A model generated the notes under the pieces. The model was not told the DNA's origin, searched no databases, and saw only the letters and a program-made list of their open reading frames with translations. Below are positions 54,794 to 62,628 of a DNA stretch of 64,000 nucleotides, piece by piece; position 1 is the first letter of the stretch, and every line of letters starts with the position of its first letter. Position numbers and translations under genes: made by a program. This DNA comes from JANMMJ01 sp964543235. GTDB lineage: Bacteria; Pseudomonadota; Alphaproteobacteria; Rhizobiales; Aestuariivirgaceae. The DNA lies in contig CAZIXE010000009.1 of assembly GCA_964543235.1 (NCBI GenBank), positions 1-64,000 of the forward strand, given 5' to 3'.

Positions 54794-55288
54794 ATGTACA
54801 TCATGACAGAGATGCGCCGCGCGGCGGCGGCAGCCACGATGCTTCTGGCATTCGGCACCACGCAGGCCCTGGCGGGAGCGGCCGGGCTTTCCGAAGGCGA
54901 AGTCAACACCGGCTATTTCGGCACGGTGGCGATCCATGGATATGACCCGGTCGCCTATTTCACCATGGGCAAGCCCGTGGAGGGCGATCCTTCCATCAGT
55001 TATCGCTGGCTCGGGGCGGAGTGGCGCTTCGCCAACGAGGATCATCGCGCCAGGTTCATGGCGGACCCGGTCGCCTATGCGCCGCAGTATGGCGGGCTGT
55101 GCGCCGATGGCGTGGCCTATGACACGATGACGGTCAACATCGATCCGCAACTGTTCCGGATCATCGAGGGGAAGCTCTATCTCAGCTACGATGCCGGCGG
55201 GATGGCCGAATTCGAGGAGACCAAGGGCTTCATCGCCAAGGCCGATGCGAACTGGACGCATGTGCGGAAGGCGCTGAGCGCCAGGTAG
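54794..55288 (+). CDS. Exported YHS-domain protein
   Basis: A 164-residue protein with a signal peptide (residues 1-27, ending QALAG) and a YHS domain: VAIHGYDPVAYFTMGKPVEG, WRFANEDHRARFMADPVAYA, PQYGGLCADGVA, then GKLYLSYD. YHS domains are suspected metal-binding modules. Co-directional with the secreted ankyrin gene, so an exported two-protein unit is likely. GGGAGAA precedes ATG. Confidence 0.83.
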   Translation: MYIMTEMRRAAAAATMLLAFGTTQALAGAAGLSEGEVNTGYFGTVAIHGYDPVAYFTMGKPVEGDPSISYRWLGAEWRFANEDHRARFMADPVAYAPQYGGLCADGVAYDTMTVNIDPQLFRIIEGKLYLSYDAGGMAEFEETKGFIAKADANWTHVRKALSAR

Positions 55289-55415
55289 CGGCCGCTGCTG
55301 CCTCCGGCCCTGGCCATTGGGCGGGGCCGGGACGGCAAGTGCTCCGGCATCCTCAGGTTAACCGCAGCGGCCGGTCCGGCTTGGCGCCCGGGAATGACAT
55401 GTGCCATTTTAGGAC

Positions 55416-55961
55416 ATGCGTGTCATTTCGGGACAGAAGCCGCGGCGGAGCCGGCCAGCGTTCGGCCGGGGCTGGCTGGCGCTTGCGGGGGTGGCGGCCG
55501 GGGCGCTTGCCATGCATCTCCATCTGAACGGGCTGCCATCCGAATTTGCCGGCCAGCTGCCGCTCAGGCTGGTGCCGGCGCCGGTGCCGGGGGCCGAGGT
55601 GGTGGCGCCGGTGGCGGCACGCTTCAGCCTGTGCAGCGGGCCGGTGCGCATCACCTGCGTGGTCGATGGCGACACGCTGTGGCTCGAGGGCGTCAAGATC
55701 AGGATCGAGGGCATCGACGCGCCGGAGATCGGCGAGCCCAAATGCGCCGCCGAGCGGGCGCTGGGCGAGCGGGCGAAGCAGCGGCTCCTGGCGCTCCTCA
55801 ACGAGGGGCCGATCGAGGTCGTCGCGGCCGGCTTCCGCGACCGGGACAAATACGGCCGCAAGCTCCGCGACATCCGGCGCGGCGGGCGTTCGCTCGGCGA
55901 GCAGCTCATCGCCGAAGGCCTCGCGGCGCGCTGGGCGGGGCGGCATCACGACTGGTGCTGA
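55416..55961 (+). CDS. Thermonuclease (SNase-like) family protein
   Basis: A 181-residue protein with an N-terminal membrane anchor or uncleaved signal (residues 20-36, WLALAGVAAGALAMHL). The nuclease domain reads CVVDGDTLWLEGVKIRIEGI, DAPEIGEPKC, and DRDKYGRKLRDI, retaining the catalytic Arg/Glu/Arg set of staphylococcal nuclease. The mature part faces the periplasm, where it could degrade DNA or RNA. Confidence 0.85.
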   Translation: MRVISGQKPRRSRPAFGRGWLALAGVAAGALAMHLHLNGLPSEFAGQLPLRLVPAPVPGAEVVAPVAARFSLCSGPVRITCVVDGDTLWLEGVKIRIEGIDAPEIGEPKCAAERALGERAKQRLLALLNEGPIEVVAAGFRDRDKYGRKLRDIRRGGRSLGEQLIAEGLAARWAGRHHDWC

Positions 55962-56016
55962 GAGCCACCCGGCGCCGCGGCGCGGGGCGGGGTGAGGCGC
56001 CGTCCCTAGCTTCGTC

Positions 56017-56185
56017 ATTCCGGCGCAAGCCGGAATCCATCCCTCCGCCTACGGATGATTTGCTGTACCGTCATGCCGGCGGTATGCGGAATCCGATGAT
56101 TTATTGTGCCGTCATGCCAGCGGAAGCTGGCATCCCGCTCCACCTGCTGCGCCGTACCAAAGCGGGACCCCGGCCTGCGCCGGGG
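56017..56185. repeat. Cluster of palindromic REP-like units and a 41-bp tandem repeat
   Basis: The 379-bp non-coding gap 55962-56340 contains stem-loops at 56017-56036 (ATTCCGGC/GCCGGAAT), 56073-56092 (imperfect), 56114-56133 (ATGCCAGC/GCTGGCAT) and 56168-56185 (CCCCGGC/GCCGGGG). A 24-nt direct repeat (56054-56077 and 56095-56118, three mismatches) has a 41-bp period. Short reading frames across it are low-complexity and were not called. Confidence 0.65.
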
Positions 56186-56340
56186 CGAGGGGTGTGGGGG
56201 TGAGGCGTCCTCCCGGCTGCATCACCCCGTCGTGGAATGCCGGGCCCGGCGGCTCAAGGGGTCATGTGCAAGAGTTCCTGCACAGAGGATAAAAATTTCC
56301 GCCGCCAGGCCGCCGGTTTTGCGGCTATCATCGCCGCCCG

Positions 56341-58434
56341 ATGACCCTCCTGCCCAATATCCGCACCGGCAAGTCGGTGTGCCCGCATGACTGCCCGTCG
56401 ACCTGCGCGCTCGATGTCGAGGTGCTCGATGCCAAGACCATCGGGCGCATCCGCGGGGCGCGCGAGAACAGCTACACGCTCGGCGTCATCTGCGAGAAGG
56501 TGGCGCGCTATGCCGAGCGGGTGCATCACCCGGAGCGGCTGCTTCACCCGCTGAAGCGCCAGGGGCCCAAGGGCTCGGGCCAGTGGCAGCGGCTCACCTG
56601 GGACGATGCGCTCGGCGAGGTGGCGCAGGCCTTCCTCGCAGCCGAAGCCCGCTACGGGGCGGAAGCCGTGTGGCCCTATTATTATGCCGGCACCATGGGG
56701 CTCGTCATGCGCGATGGCATCAACCGGCTGCGCCATGCCAAGAACTATTCCGGCATGTATGACACGTTCTGCGTGGCGCTGTCCTGGCCCGGCTATATCG
56801 CCGGCTGCGGCAAGGTGATGGGGGCGGATCCGCGCGAGATGCAGAAGGCCGACCTCATCGTCATCTGGGGCGGCAACCCGGTCAATACGCAGGTCAATGT
56901 CATGACCCATGCGGCGATCGCCCGCAAGCAGCGCGGGGCGAAGATTGCCTGCATCGACATCTATGAGACGGCCACGATGAAGCAGGCCGATATCGGCCTC
57001 ATCATCCGGCCCGGCACGGACGGGGCGCTGGCCTGTGCCATCATGCATGTGCTGTTCCGCGACGGCTTTGCCGACTGGCCCTATCTCGAGACCTACACGG
57101 ATTGCCCGAAGGAATTCGAAGCCCATCTCCAATCGCGCACGCCCGCATGGGCGGCTTCGATCTGCGGCTGTGCTGCTCCTGAGATCGAGGCGCTGGCGCG
57201 GGCGATCGGCACCACGAAACGCAGCTATTTCCGCCTCGGCTATGGCTTCACGCGCTCGCGCAACGGGGCGGTCAACATGCATGCCGTCACTTGCATCCCG
57301 ACCGTCACCGGGGCCTGGCAGCATGAGGGGGGCGGAGCGCTCCACTCCAACAGCGGCATGTATGGCTGGGACAAGACGCTGATCGAGGGGCTGGATGTCA
57401 GGGACCCCGCGGTGCGGGTGATCGACCAGAGCCGCATCGGGCCAGCGCTCTTGGGCGATCCTTACGATCTTGCCGGCGGGCCGCCCATTGCGGCGATCTT
57501 CGTGCAGAACACCAATCCCGCCGCGGTAGCGCCCGATCAGAACAAGGTGAAGCAGGGGCTGGCCCGCGACGACCTGTTCGTGTGCGTGCATGAGCAGTTC
57601 ATGACCGAGACGGCGCAATTCGCCGACATCGTGCTCCCCGCCACGATGTTCCTCGAACATGACGACATCTACCAGGGCGGCGGCCACCAGCACATCATGT
57701 GGGGCGGCAAGCTCATCGATCCGCCGGGCGAGGCCCGCAACAATCACGAGGTGCTCTGCGATCTCGCCCGCCTTGTCGGCGCCGCCCATCGCGGCTTCGA
57801 TCTCAGCGTGCGCGAGATCGTCGAGGAGACGCTCAAAGCCTCCGGCCGGCCCGCTCTGGCAACGCTCGAATCGGAAAACTGGGTCGATGTGCAGCCGCCT
57901 TTCGCGGAGGCGCATTTCTTGAAGGGATTCGCCCATCCGGACGGCAGGTTCCGCTTCCGGCCGGACTGGCAGGCGGTGCGCTTCCGGGCCGGCATCGGCC
58001 CCTTCGGCCCCATCGAGTCGATCCCGGCCTTGCCCGACCACTGGCCGGTCATCGAGGAGGCCACCGAAGAGATGCCGTTCCGGCTCGCCACCTCGCCGGC
58101 GCGGAGCTTCCTCAATTCGAGCTTCAACGAGACGCCGTCGTCGCGCCAGCGTGAAGGCCGGCCCACGGTGCTGGTCCATCCGCTGGACCTCGCCGCGCTC
58201 GGCCTCGAAGACGGCGTTAAGGTTCTGTTAGGCAACACCCGCGGTTCCGTGACGCTGCATGCCAGGGCGTTTGCGGGCCTGCGCCGCGGGGTGCTCGTCG
58301 CGGAAGGCCTGTGGCCCAATGACGCCTTCGAGGATGGCAACGGAATCAACAGCTTGACCGGTGCCGACCAGCCCGCGCCCTGTGCCGGCGGGGCGTTCCA
58401 CGACAATCGTGTGTGGCTCAGGCCGGCGCCATGA
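56341..58434 (+). CDS. Molybdopterin oxidoreductase, DMSO reductase superfamily
   Basis: A 697-residue Mo-bis-MGD enzyme. The N-terminal [4Fe-4S] cysteines are Cys14, Cys18, Cys22 and Cys51 (VCPHDCPSTCALD, then GVICEK). Mid-protein KADLIVIWGGNPVNTQ and KIACIDIYETATMKQAD bind cofactor, and the C-terminal cap has RQREGRPTVLVHPLDLAALG. No Tat leader, so it is cytosolic. Close to uncharacterised anaerobic-type dehydrogenases; it is not a clear formate dehydrogenase and has no partner subunits nearby. No good ribosome site is visible before ATG. Confidence 0.87.
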   Translation: MTLLPNIRTGKSVCPHDCPSTCALDVEVLDAKTIGRIRGARENSYTLGVICEKVARYAERVHHPERLLHPLKRQGPKGSGQWQRLTWDDALGEVAQAFLAAEARYGAEAVWPYYYAGTMGLVMRDGINRLRHAKNYSGMYDTFCVALSWPGYIAGCGKVMGADPREMQKADLIVIWGGNPVNTQVNVMTHAAIARKQRGAKIACIDIYETATMKQADIGLIIRPGTDGALACAIMHVLFRDGFADWPYLETYTDCPKEFEAHLQSRTPAWAASICGCAAPEIEALARAIGTTKRSYFRLGYGFTRSRNGAVNMHAVTCIPTVTGAWQHEGGGALHSNSGMYGWDKTLIEGLDVRDPAVRVIDQSRIGPALLGDPYDLAGGPPIAAIFVQNTNPAAVAPDQNKVKQGLARDDLFVCVHEQFMTETAQFADIVLPATMFLEHDDIYQGGGHQHIMWGGKLIDPPGEARNNHEVLCDLARLVGAAHRGFDLSVREIVEETLKASGRPALATLESENWVDVQPPFAEAHFLKGFAHPDGRFRFRPDWQAVRFRAGIGPFGPIESIPALPDHWPVIEEATEEMPFRLATSPARSFLNSSFNETPSSRQREGRPTVLVHPLDLAALGLEDGVKVLLGNTRGSVTLHARAFAGLRRGVLVAEGLWPNDAFEDGNGINSLTGADQPAPCAGGAFHDNRVWLRPAP

Positions 58435-58521
58435 ACGGCAGATGAACGGGCGCCTCAGCCCTGCCTCAGCTTGACCATGGCATAAGCCATCCCAAGTTAA
58501 CGCCTGAACCCGGAGATTGCC

Positions 58522-58728
58522 GTGAAAGCCGTCCTTGCCGTCATCGCTGCCGTTGTCATGGCCCAGGCCATGAGCGCGGATGCGTGGGCGGCCGGCAAGC
58601 GCAAGCTCCGCCCGCAGCTCACCCCGCAGGTGCTCGCCACGGCGCAGAAGAACTCTCTCGACATGGCGCTCCTCAAGTTCAGGGCACAGATCCGCCAGCA
58701 GCGGGTCACGGCCGCCATCAAGTTCTAG
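58522..58728 (+). CDS. Small secreted protein
   Basis: A 68-residue basic exported peptide starting at GTG 58522 behind CGGAGA. Signal peptide at residues 1-24 (AVIAAVVMAQAMSADAWA), then a basic helix RPQLTPQVLATAQKNSLDMA with QQRVTAAIKF at the end. Function unknown. Confidence 0.6.
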   Translation: MKAVLAVIAAVVMAQAMSADAWAAGKRKLRPQLTPQVLATAQKNSLDMALLKFRAQIRQQRVTAAIKF

Positions 58729-58737
58729 GGGCCGGCC

Positions 58738-58842
58738 ATGCAGCATTCGACCCTTCCGCCCCGCTGGCTCGCCGTCATGGCGGTGGTCCTGGTTGCGGCC
58801 TCGCTGGCGCCTGCCGTTCTCCTCGTCTCGTCGCAGTTCTGA
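58738..58842 (+). CDS. 34-aa single-helix membrane peptide
   Basis: ATG at 58738 opens a 34-codon frame, 9 nt after the preceding stop, encoding one hydrophobic segment (RWLAVMAVVLVAASLAPAVL). GGGGCC precedes ATG. It could be translated with the preceding gene; evidence is only position and hydrophobicity. Confidence 0.4.
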   Translation: MQHSTLPPRWLAVMAVVLVAASLAPAVLLVSSQF

Positions 58843-58845
58843 AGC

Positions 58846-59496
58846 CTAGCTGGGCCGCGCCTCTTCGATAACTCCGTATGGGCCGTAGGCCGCGTACCAC
58901 AGGGCGCAATAGGCCTTCTGGTAGGTCATGGCCAGATCGGGGCCGTTGGCCGTGAAGTCGGCGCTGGCCATCTCGGCAGAGCGGAACTCGAATCCCTCCG
59001 GCAGGACGATTTGGGCGCGGTGCGGCTTGCCGGTCACCGGGTTGCGGATCGGCACGGCTTCCAGTTCGAGCACCCCGGGGACGACAAAGCGGCCGGTGCG
59101 GCCGTCTAGATCGCAGGCGAATTCCAGCTTGCCGAAGATGGGATCCAGCTCCTTGGCGATGGTGGAGCCATAGATGTTGAAGGGGGTCGTCGGCTCCTGC
59201 TCCTTGCCGCCGAGGATGGCGAACAGCGCCTCGCGCTGGGCGTCGGTGGCGCGCTCGTCGATGAAGCCCTGCACCACGCCGCCGCCCTCATGCACGGCGC
59301 CCGGCCAGCGGTAACGGGCGCCGACGATCAGGCCATCGAGCCGCACATCGCCGAAATGGCCCTCCTCGATCAGGTGCGCCTCGACACCCTCGCAATAGGA
59401 CCGCGTGGGCCGCGCATTGAACTCGCAGGGGCAGCCGTAATCGCAGCTGCAGCCGCCAAGCTTGGGGCCCTTGATCATCCAGTCGACATAAGCCAT
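58846..59496 (-). CDS. DUF1326 protein
   Basis: A 216-residue protein with the cysteine-rich N-terminal signature GGCSCDYGCPCEFNARP (Cys16, 18, 22, 24) of DUF1326, followed by GDVRLDGLIVGARYRWPGA. The cysteines may bind metal. The gene lies 50 nt downstream of the GST gene on the same strand. Function unknown. Confidence 0.85.
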   Translation of the reverse strand: MAYVDWMIKGPKLGGCSCDYGCPCEFNARPTRSYCEGVEAHLIEEGHFGDVRLDGLIVGARYRWPGAVHEGGGVVQGFIDERATDAQREALFAILGGKEQEPTTPFNIYGSTIAKELDPIFGKLEFACDLDGRTGRFVVPGVLELEAVPIRNPVTGKPHRAQIVLPEGFEFRSAEMASADFTANGPDLAMTYQKAYCALWYAAYGPYGVIEEARPS

Positions 59497-59546
59497 GGCG
59501 TTCTCCTCCAGACGGGCGGTGTCCAGGCCGCTCCGGCCCGGCGAGC

Positions 59547-60299
59547 TTATGACGGCGCTGGCGTGTCGCGCAACGCATTTGTTGCCTGCAACTGGGGAGC
59601 CGCTTGCGGATAATGCTCGGCGGCCATGCGCTGCAGATAGGCCATGAGATTGCCGTGGCGCAGCAGGTGCGGCCGCAGATCGGACTCGAACAGCGGGCAG
59701 GCGGCGCCGAGCAGGAACGCGAAGAGCGTGGCATCGGCCCCGCAGGCCGCTTCGCCGAGCAGATGGCGGCTGTTGCCGAGAAGCTGCGACAGGCTGTCGA
59801 GATCGCGCCTGCCGAGTTCGGCGCGTTCTTCGGCAGTGTGTCTGGCCAGTCCTTGCGCCCACAGGTTCCGGCGCACCTCGCGCCTCACCATGGCCCGCAC
59901 CAGCGGTCGCAAGGGGGCGGGCGCGGCGTTGAAGAAGGTTGCAGGCCCTCTTCTGAAATTCTCCGGCACGGCCCAGCGCTCATGCAGCATCAGCCAGTAG
60001 AGATGTTCCTCGAGCAGCTTCTCGACAGACCAGGCGATCGCCAGCTCGCGCGGGCCATAGCCGCCGCTGAAATCGGCGCCATGGCGGGTTTCGAGGTGGA
60101 AGCGGATCAGGGTTGAATCGCCGATCAGCCGGCCGTCATCCTCGATATAGGGAATCTTGCCCTTGGGGGCCTTGCGAAAGCTCGCCTCTGCCGTGCGAAA
60201 CGGTGTGCCCGCCATGCGCAGCAGCAGCTCGGCCTTGGTGACGAAGGGGCTGGGATCGGGAAGGCCGAAATGGCTGCCGGCCACAAAGAGCGTGATCAT
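59547..60299 (-). CDS. Glutathione S-transferase family protein (FAXC/metaxin-like)
   Basis: A 250-residue GST-fold protein. The N-terminal thioredoxin-like domain has GLPDPSPFVTKAELLLRMAG and KGKIPYIEDDGRLIGDSTLI; the C-terminal helical domain has GEAACGADATLFAFL. It resembles the bacterial group related to failed-axon-connections proteins. Upstream lie a REP hairpin and a palindrome shared with the yafY promoter, which may put it under that regulator. Confidence 0.83.
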   Translation of the reverse strand: MITLFVAGSHFGLPDPSPFVTKAELLLRMAGTPFRTAEASFRKAPKGKIPYIEDDGRLIGDSTLIRFHLETRHGADFSGGYGPRELAIAWSVEKLLEEHLYWLMLHERWAVPENFRRGPATFFNAAPAPLRPLVRAMVRREVRRNLWAQGLARHTAEERAELGRRDLDSLSQLLGNSRHLLGEAACGADATLFAFLLGAACPLFESDLRPHLLRHGNLMAYLQRMAAEHYPQAAPQLQATNALRDTPAPS

Positions 60300-60366
60300 G
60301 GTTTGGGCTCCGGTTGTACCCTGGCGGTCTCACACATCTTCTTTCGCCGCGTTCGCCAAAACCGGC

Positions 60367-60509
60367 GTCATTCCAGCCAAGCCTTGCCCTTGCACAGCCA
60401 AGGGAAAGGCGCGCGCTGGAACCCCGCTTTGCCCGTGGCACGCGAGCCTCGGCCAGGCGGAGCGGGATCCCAGCTCGCGCTCCGCTTCGCGTCGCTTGGC
60501 TGGAATGAC
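60367..60509. repeat. Long inverted-repeat (REP/BIME-like) element
   Basis: GTCATTCCAGCCAAGC (60367-60382) and its exact complement GCTTGGCTGGAATGAC (60494-60509) enclose 111 bases with further internal pairing. It lies in the 349-bp gap 60300-60648 between the gst start and the ankyrin-cytochrome gene 2 end. The shape is that of multicopy palindromic elements of Rhizobiales. Confidence 0.65.
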
Positions 60510-60569
60510 GGCTTACCATGATGGGCTCCAGGCGAGATGTGCATCCGATAGGGTGGTACGCGGAGCACT

Positions 60570-60604
60570 CTACTGACATCCTGCTGCCATCATGGTGTCA
60601 GCAG
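60570..60604. promoter_or_regulatory. 35-bp palindromic site, copy A (upstream of gst)
   Basis: This stretch matches 62573-62607 at 31 of 35 positions in the same orientation. Its right part, CTGCTGCCATCATGGTGTCAGC and so on to 60604, is the imperfect form of the palindrome seen in copy B. It lies 271 bp upstream of gst and may be the gst-side binding site of the YafY/WYL regulator. Confidence 0.5.
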
Positions 60605-60648
60605 ACATGCGGCAATTCCCGCTGCAACATGAGGCGAGCAAAGCGATC

Positions 60649-61548
60649 CTAGGGAAGCGGGATGGGATTGTCGCTGCGGGTGCGCAGGTAGGCGATCAGG
60701 TTTACACGTTCGGTTTCATCGGGAACACCCCGGAGCATCCCGACACCAGGCGTCGTGATCGCTGGACCATAAAGATATGTGTTCAGATCTTCGTAGGACC
60801 AGACACCCTCCAGAGCCGACAACGTCTTGGAGTACCCTTCGAAAGCAATCGACGCCTTGTCGCGGCCCACAACGTTCCACAAGTTTGGGGCATGACCGCT
60901 GACCTGATCCGGATCGATGCGATGGCAATGTTCACAATCTCTCTCGAAGATGCTTTTGCCCTTCCCGGCATCAGCCGAAGCCAGCCTAGCAGCAATCGGC
61001 GCGACCTTTGGAATGACGACGCCGTGAGCCATGAGATAGTCCGCAACGTCATGACGCTCGTAAGATATGGCGAGGTGGACGGGCGTCTTGATGTCGGTTT
61101 CCTTTGCCCATTGCGCATTGACGTTTGCACCCGCTTCCACCAGCGCCTTCACACAACTGAGGCAGCCGTTCGCGGCAGCAACGTGAAGGACGGTCTCGCC
61201 TGCCACTTCCGCATTCGGATCCGCGCCATTGGCCAGCAACAAGGCGATGAGTTCGATCTTCTCGTTTGCGACCGCTGCCGTTAAAGGCTGACCCAAACTC
61301 GTCCTGGCATTGACGTCAGCACCGCGCACGACGAGCAGCTTGGCCGCTTCAAGGTGGCCCCCCTGAGCGACCCAATAGAGCGGCGAAACACCCAGCATAT
61401 CGATTGCGTTGACATCATCGCCGGCATCCAAAGCAGCGGTGATGGCCGCCGCATCGCCTTTCATCGCCGCCTCGTGAATCGCGGCTGCTTGCGAAATGCC
61501 CGGAACCCAGCCAAGCACCATGAAGGCAACAAGCAAAATCCCACGCAC
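60649..61548 (-). CDS. Periplasmic ankyrin-repeat / cytochrome c fusion protein 2
   Basis: A 299-residue paralogue of the protein at 50219-51115. Start at GTG 61548 behind GGAGG; an ATG at 61584 lacks such a site and would spoil the leader. Signal peptide at residues 1-21 (GWVPGISQA). Ankyrin repeats at about 22-180 include the pair Cys129-Leu-Ser-Cys132. The heme motif is CEHCH (205-209), followed by APNLWNVVGRD and axial Met271 in GVGML. The DNA is less GC-rich than its surroundings, suggesting transfer. No partner gene is recognisable beside it. Confidence 0.87.
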   Translation of the reverse strand: MRGILLVAFMVLGWVPGISQAAAIHEAAMKGDAAAITAALDAGDDVNAIDMLGVSPLYWVAQGGHLEAAKLLVVRGADVNARTSLGQPLTAAVANEKIELIALLLANGADPNAEVAGETVLHVAAANGCLSCVKALVEAGANVNAQWAKETDIKTPVHLAISYERHDVADYLMAHGVVIPKVAPIAARLASADAGKGKSIFERDCEHCHRIDPDQVSGHAPNLWNVVGRDKASIAFEGYSKTLSALEGVWSYEDLNTYLYGPAITTPGVGMLRGVPDETERVNLIAYLRTRSDNPIPLP

Positions 61549-61809
61549 GTTGAACCTCCGGTGTTCGAGCAAAGGCAGCAACACGTCGCAAAGGCAACCC
61601 GGAATGGATCTGACTTTAACACAACCTCTTCATGTCCGTAACATCCGGCTTCGCGCTTATCGGTCATCTGCGAAGTGACAACCCCATTGGGGCCGCTTTG
61701 GCTTCGATTTCGGTGACAGCGATTTCGGCTCCGTCACCGAAATCCACAATGCTGACAAGAGGCTCAAAGCGGGCATTCAAACTGGGAGACCACCATTTCA
61801 GAACGACTC

Positions 61810-61851
61810 TTGACAGGGCGCTTCAACCTGGTTTATGTTCCCTATATGTTC
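61810..61851 (+). promoter_or_regulatory. SOS promoter with alphaproteobacterial LexA box
   Basis: TTGACA (61810-61815) is a perfect -35 and TATGTT (61834-61839) an acceptable -10 at 18 bp. Overlapping the -10 and start region is GTTC-N7-GTTC (61837-61851), the LexA box form of Alphaproteobacteria. The 321-bp gap 61549-61869 holds nothing else recognisable. Confidence 0.65.
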
Positions 61852-61869
61852 TCAACGGAAACGAATGTC

Positions 61870-62547
61870 ATGGACTGGGGGAAGGCTGTCGCGCGGCATC
61901 GCGAGGCGCTTCTTAGCGTGGTGGCCACGCTCTTGGCCCTGCTCGGGCTGGACAATGGCGAGGGCCCAAGGTGGATTTCGCGGGCGCTGCACCGGGCGGC
62001 GCTCAGGACGCTCGTCCCGGCCGAGGCGGCGGCGCGGCGCCTCATCGTGGTGCTGGCCAGAGATATTGCGGTGACGCTCCGGCCGGTGCGGCCGCTGCCG
62101 CCGGGACTCAGGCTCGCCAAAAAGACCGGGGCCCGCCTGTGCTTCCGGCTGTCCGACCCGCCGCACCGCCTGCGGCTTGGGCCGTGGCGGCCGGTCCCCC
62201 GCGCCATTCCCCGCATCCATGTCTTCACCCCCGATCCGCGCATCCCGATGCTGCGGGCCGCGCCGGCACCGGCGGCGGTGCCCCCCGCCGAGACCCGGAT
62301 CGATGCCACGCGGCTCTGCCGGCGGCTTGCCGCCCTCAAGTCGGCGCTCGACGATCTGCCGCGCCAGGCGCGGCGCCTCGCCCGGTGGCGGGCGAAGCGG
62401 GAGGCGCTTGCGGACCGGCCGGCCGCGCCCGTGCTGCGCAGCGGCCGCCCGCCCGGGCATCGCAAGGTTCCGCGCTACGACATCGATCTCATCTTGCGCG
62501 AGGCGCATGAAGTCGCCTGCGGCGCGCTTCTGCCCGACACGTCATGA
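61870..62547 (+). CDS. Uncharacterised basic protein under a predicted SOS promoter
   Basis: A 225-residue arginine-rich protein of unknown function. The N-terminus (MDWGKAVARHREALLSVVAT and a hydrophobic LLALLGL) may be a short amphipathic or membrane-associated helix. The middle is rich in Pro and Arg (DPPHRLRLGPWRPVPRAIPR), and the end is VPRYDIDLILREAHEVACG. An upstream in-frame ATG at 61846 would overlap the LexA box, so ATG 61870 (GGAAA ahead) is preferred. A DNA-damage-induced role is inferred from the promoter only. Confidence 0.65.
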   Translation: MDWGKAVARHREALLSVVATLLALLGLDNGEGPRWISRALHRAALRTLVPAEAAARRLIVVLARDIAVTLRPVRPLPPGLRLAKKTGARLCFRLSDPPHRLRLGPWRPVPRAIPRIHVFTPDPRIPMLRAAPAPAAVPPAETRIDATRLCRRLAALKSALDDLPRQARRLARWRAKREALADRPAAPVLRSGRPPGHRKVPRYDIDLILREAHEVACGALLPDTS

Positions 62548-62572
62548 GGACCCCTCCCGCCCGGCGCCGGTC

Positions 62573-62607
62573 CTGCTGCCATCCTGCTGACATCATGCTG
62601 TCAGCAG
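62573..62607. promoter_or_regulatory. 35-bp palindromic site, copy B (yafY operator)
   Basis: CTGCTGACA (62584-62592) and TGTCAGCAG (62599-62607) form a perfect inverted repeat around TCATGC, preceded by a further CTGCTGCCATC direct half site at 62573-62583. It ends 21 bp before the YafY/WYL start, well placed for autoregulation. Confidence 0.6.
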
Positions 62608-62628
62608 GGTTGCCGTAGGCTTTTCACC

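Noticed and set aside
56254..58179. 641-codon open frame opposite the molybdopterin oxidoreductase
   Set aside because: It is the antisense of conserved iron-sulfur and cofactor motifs and reads as low-information sequence.
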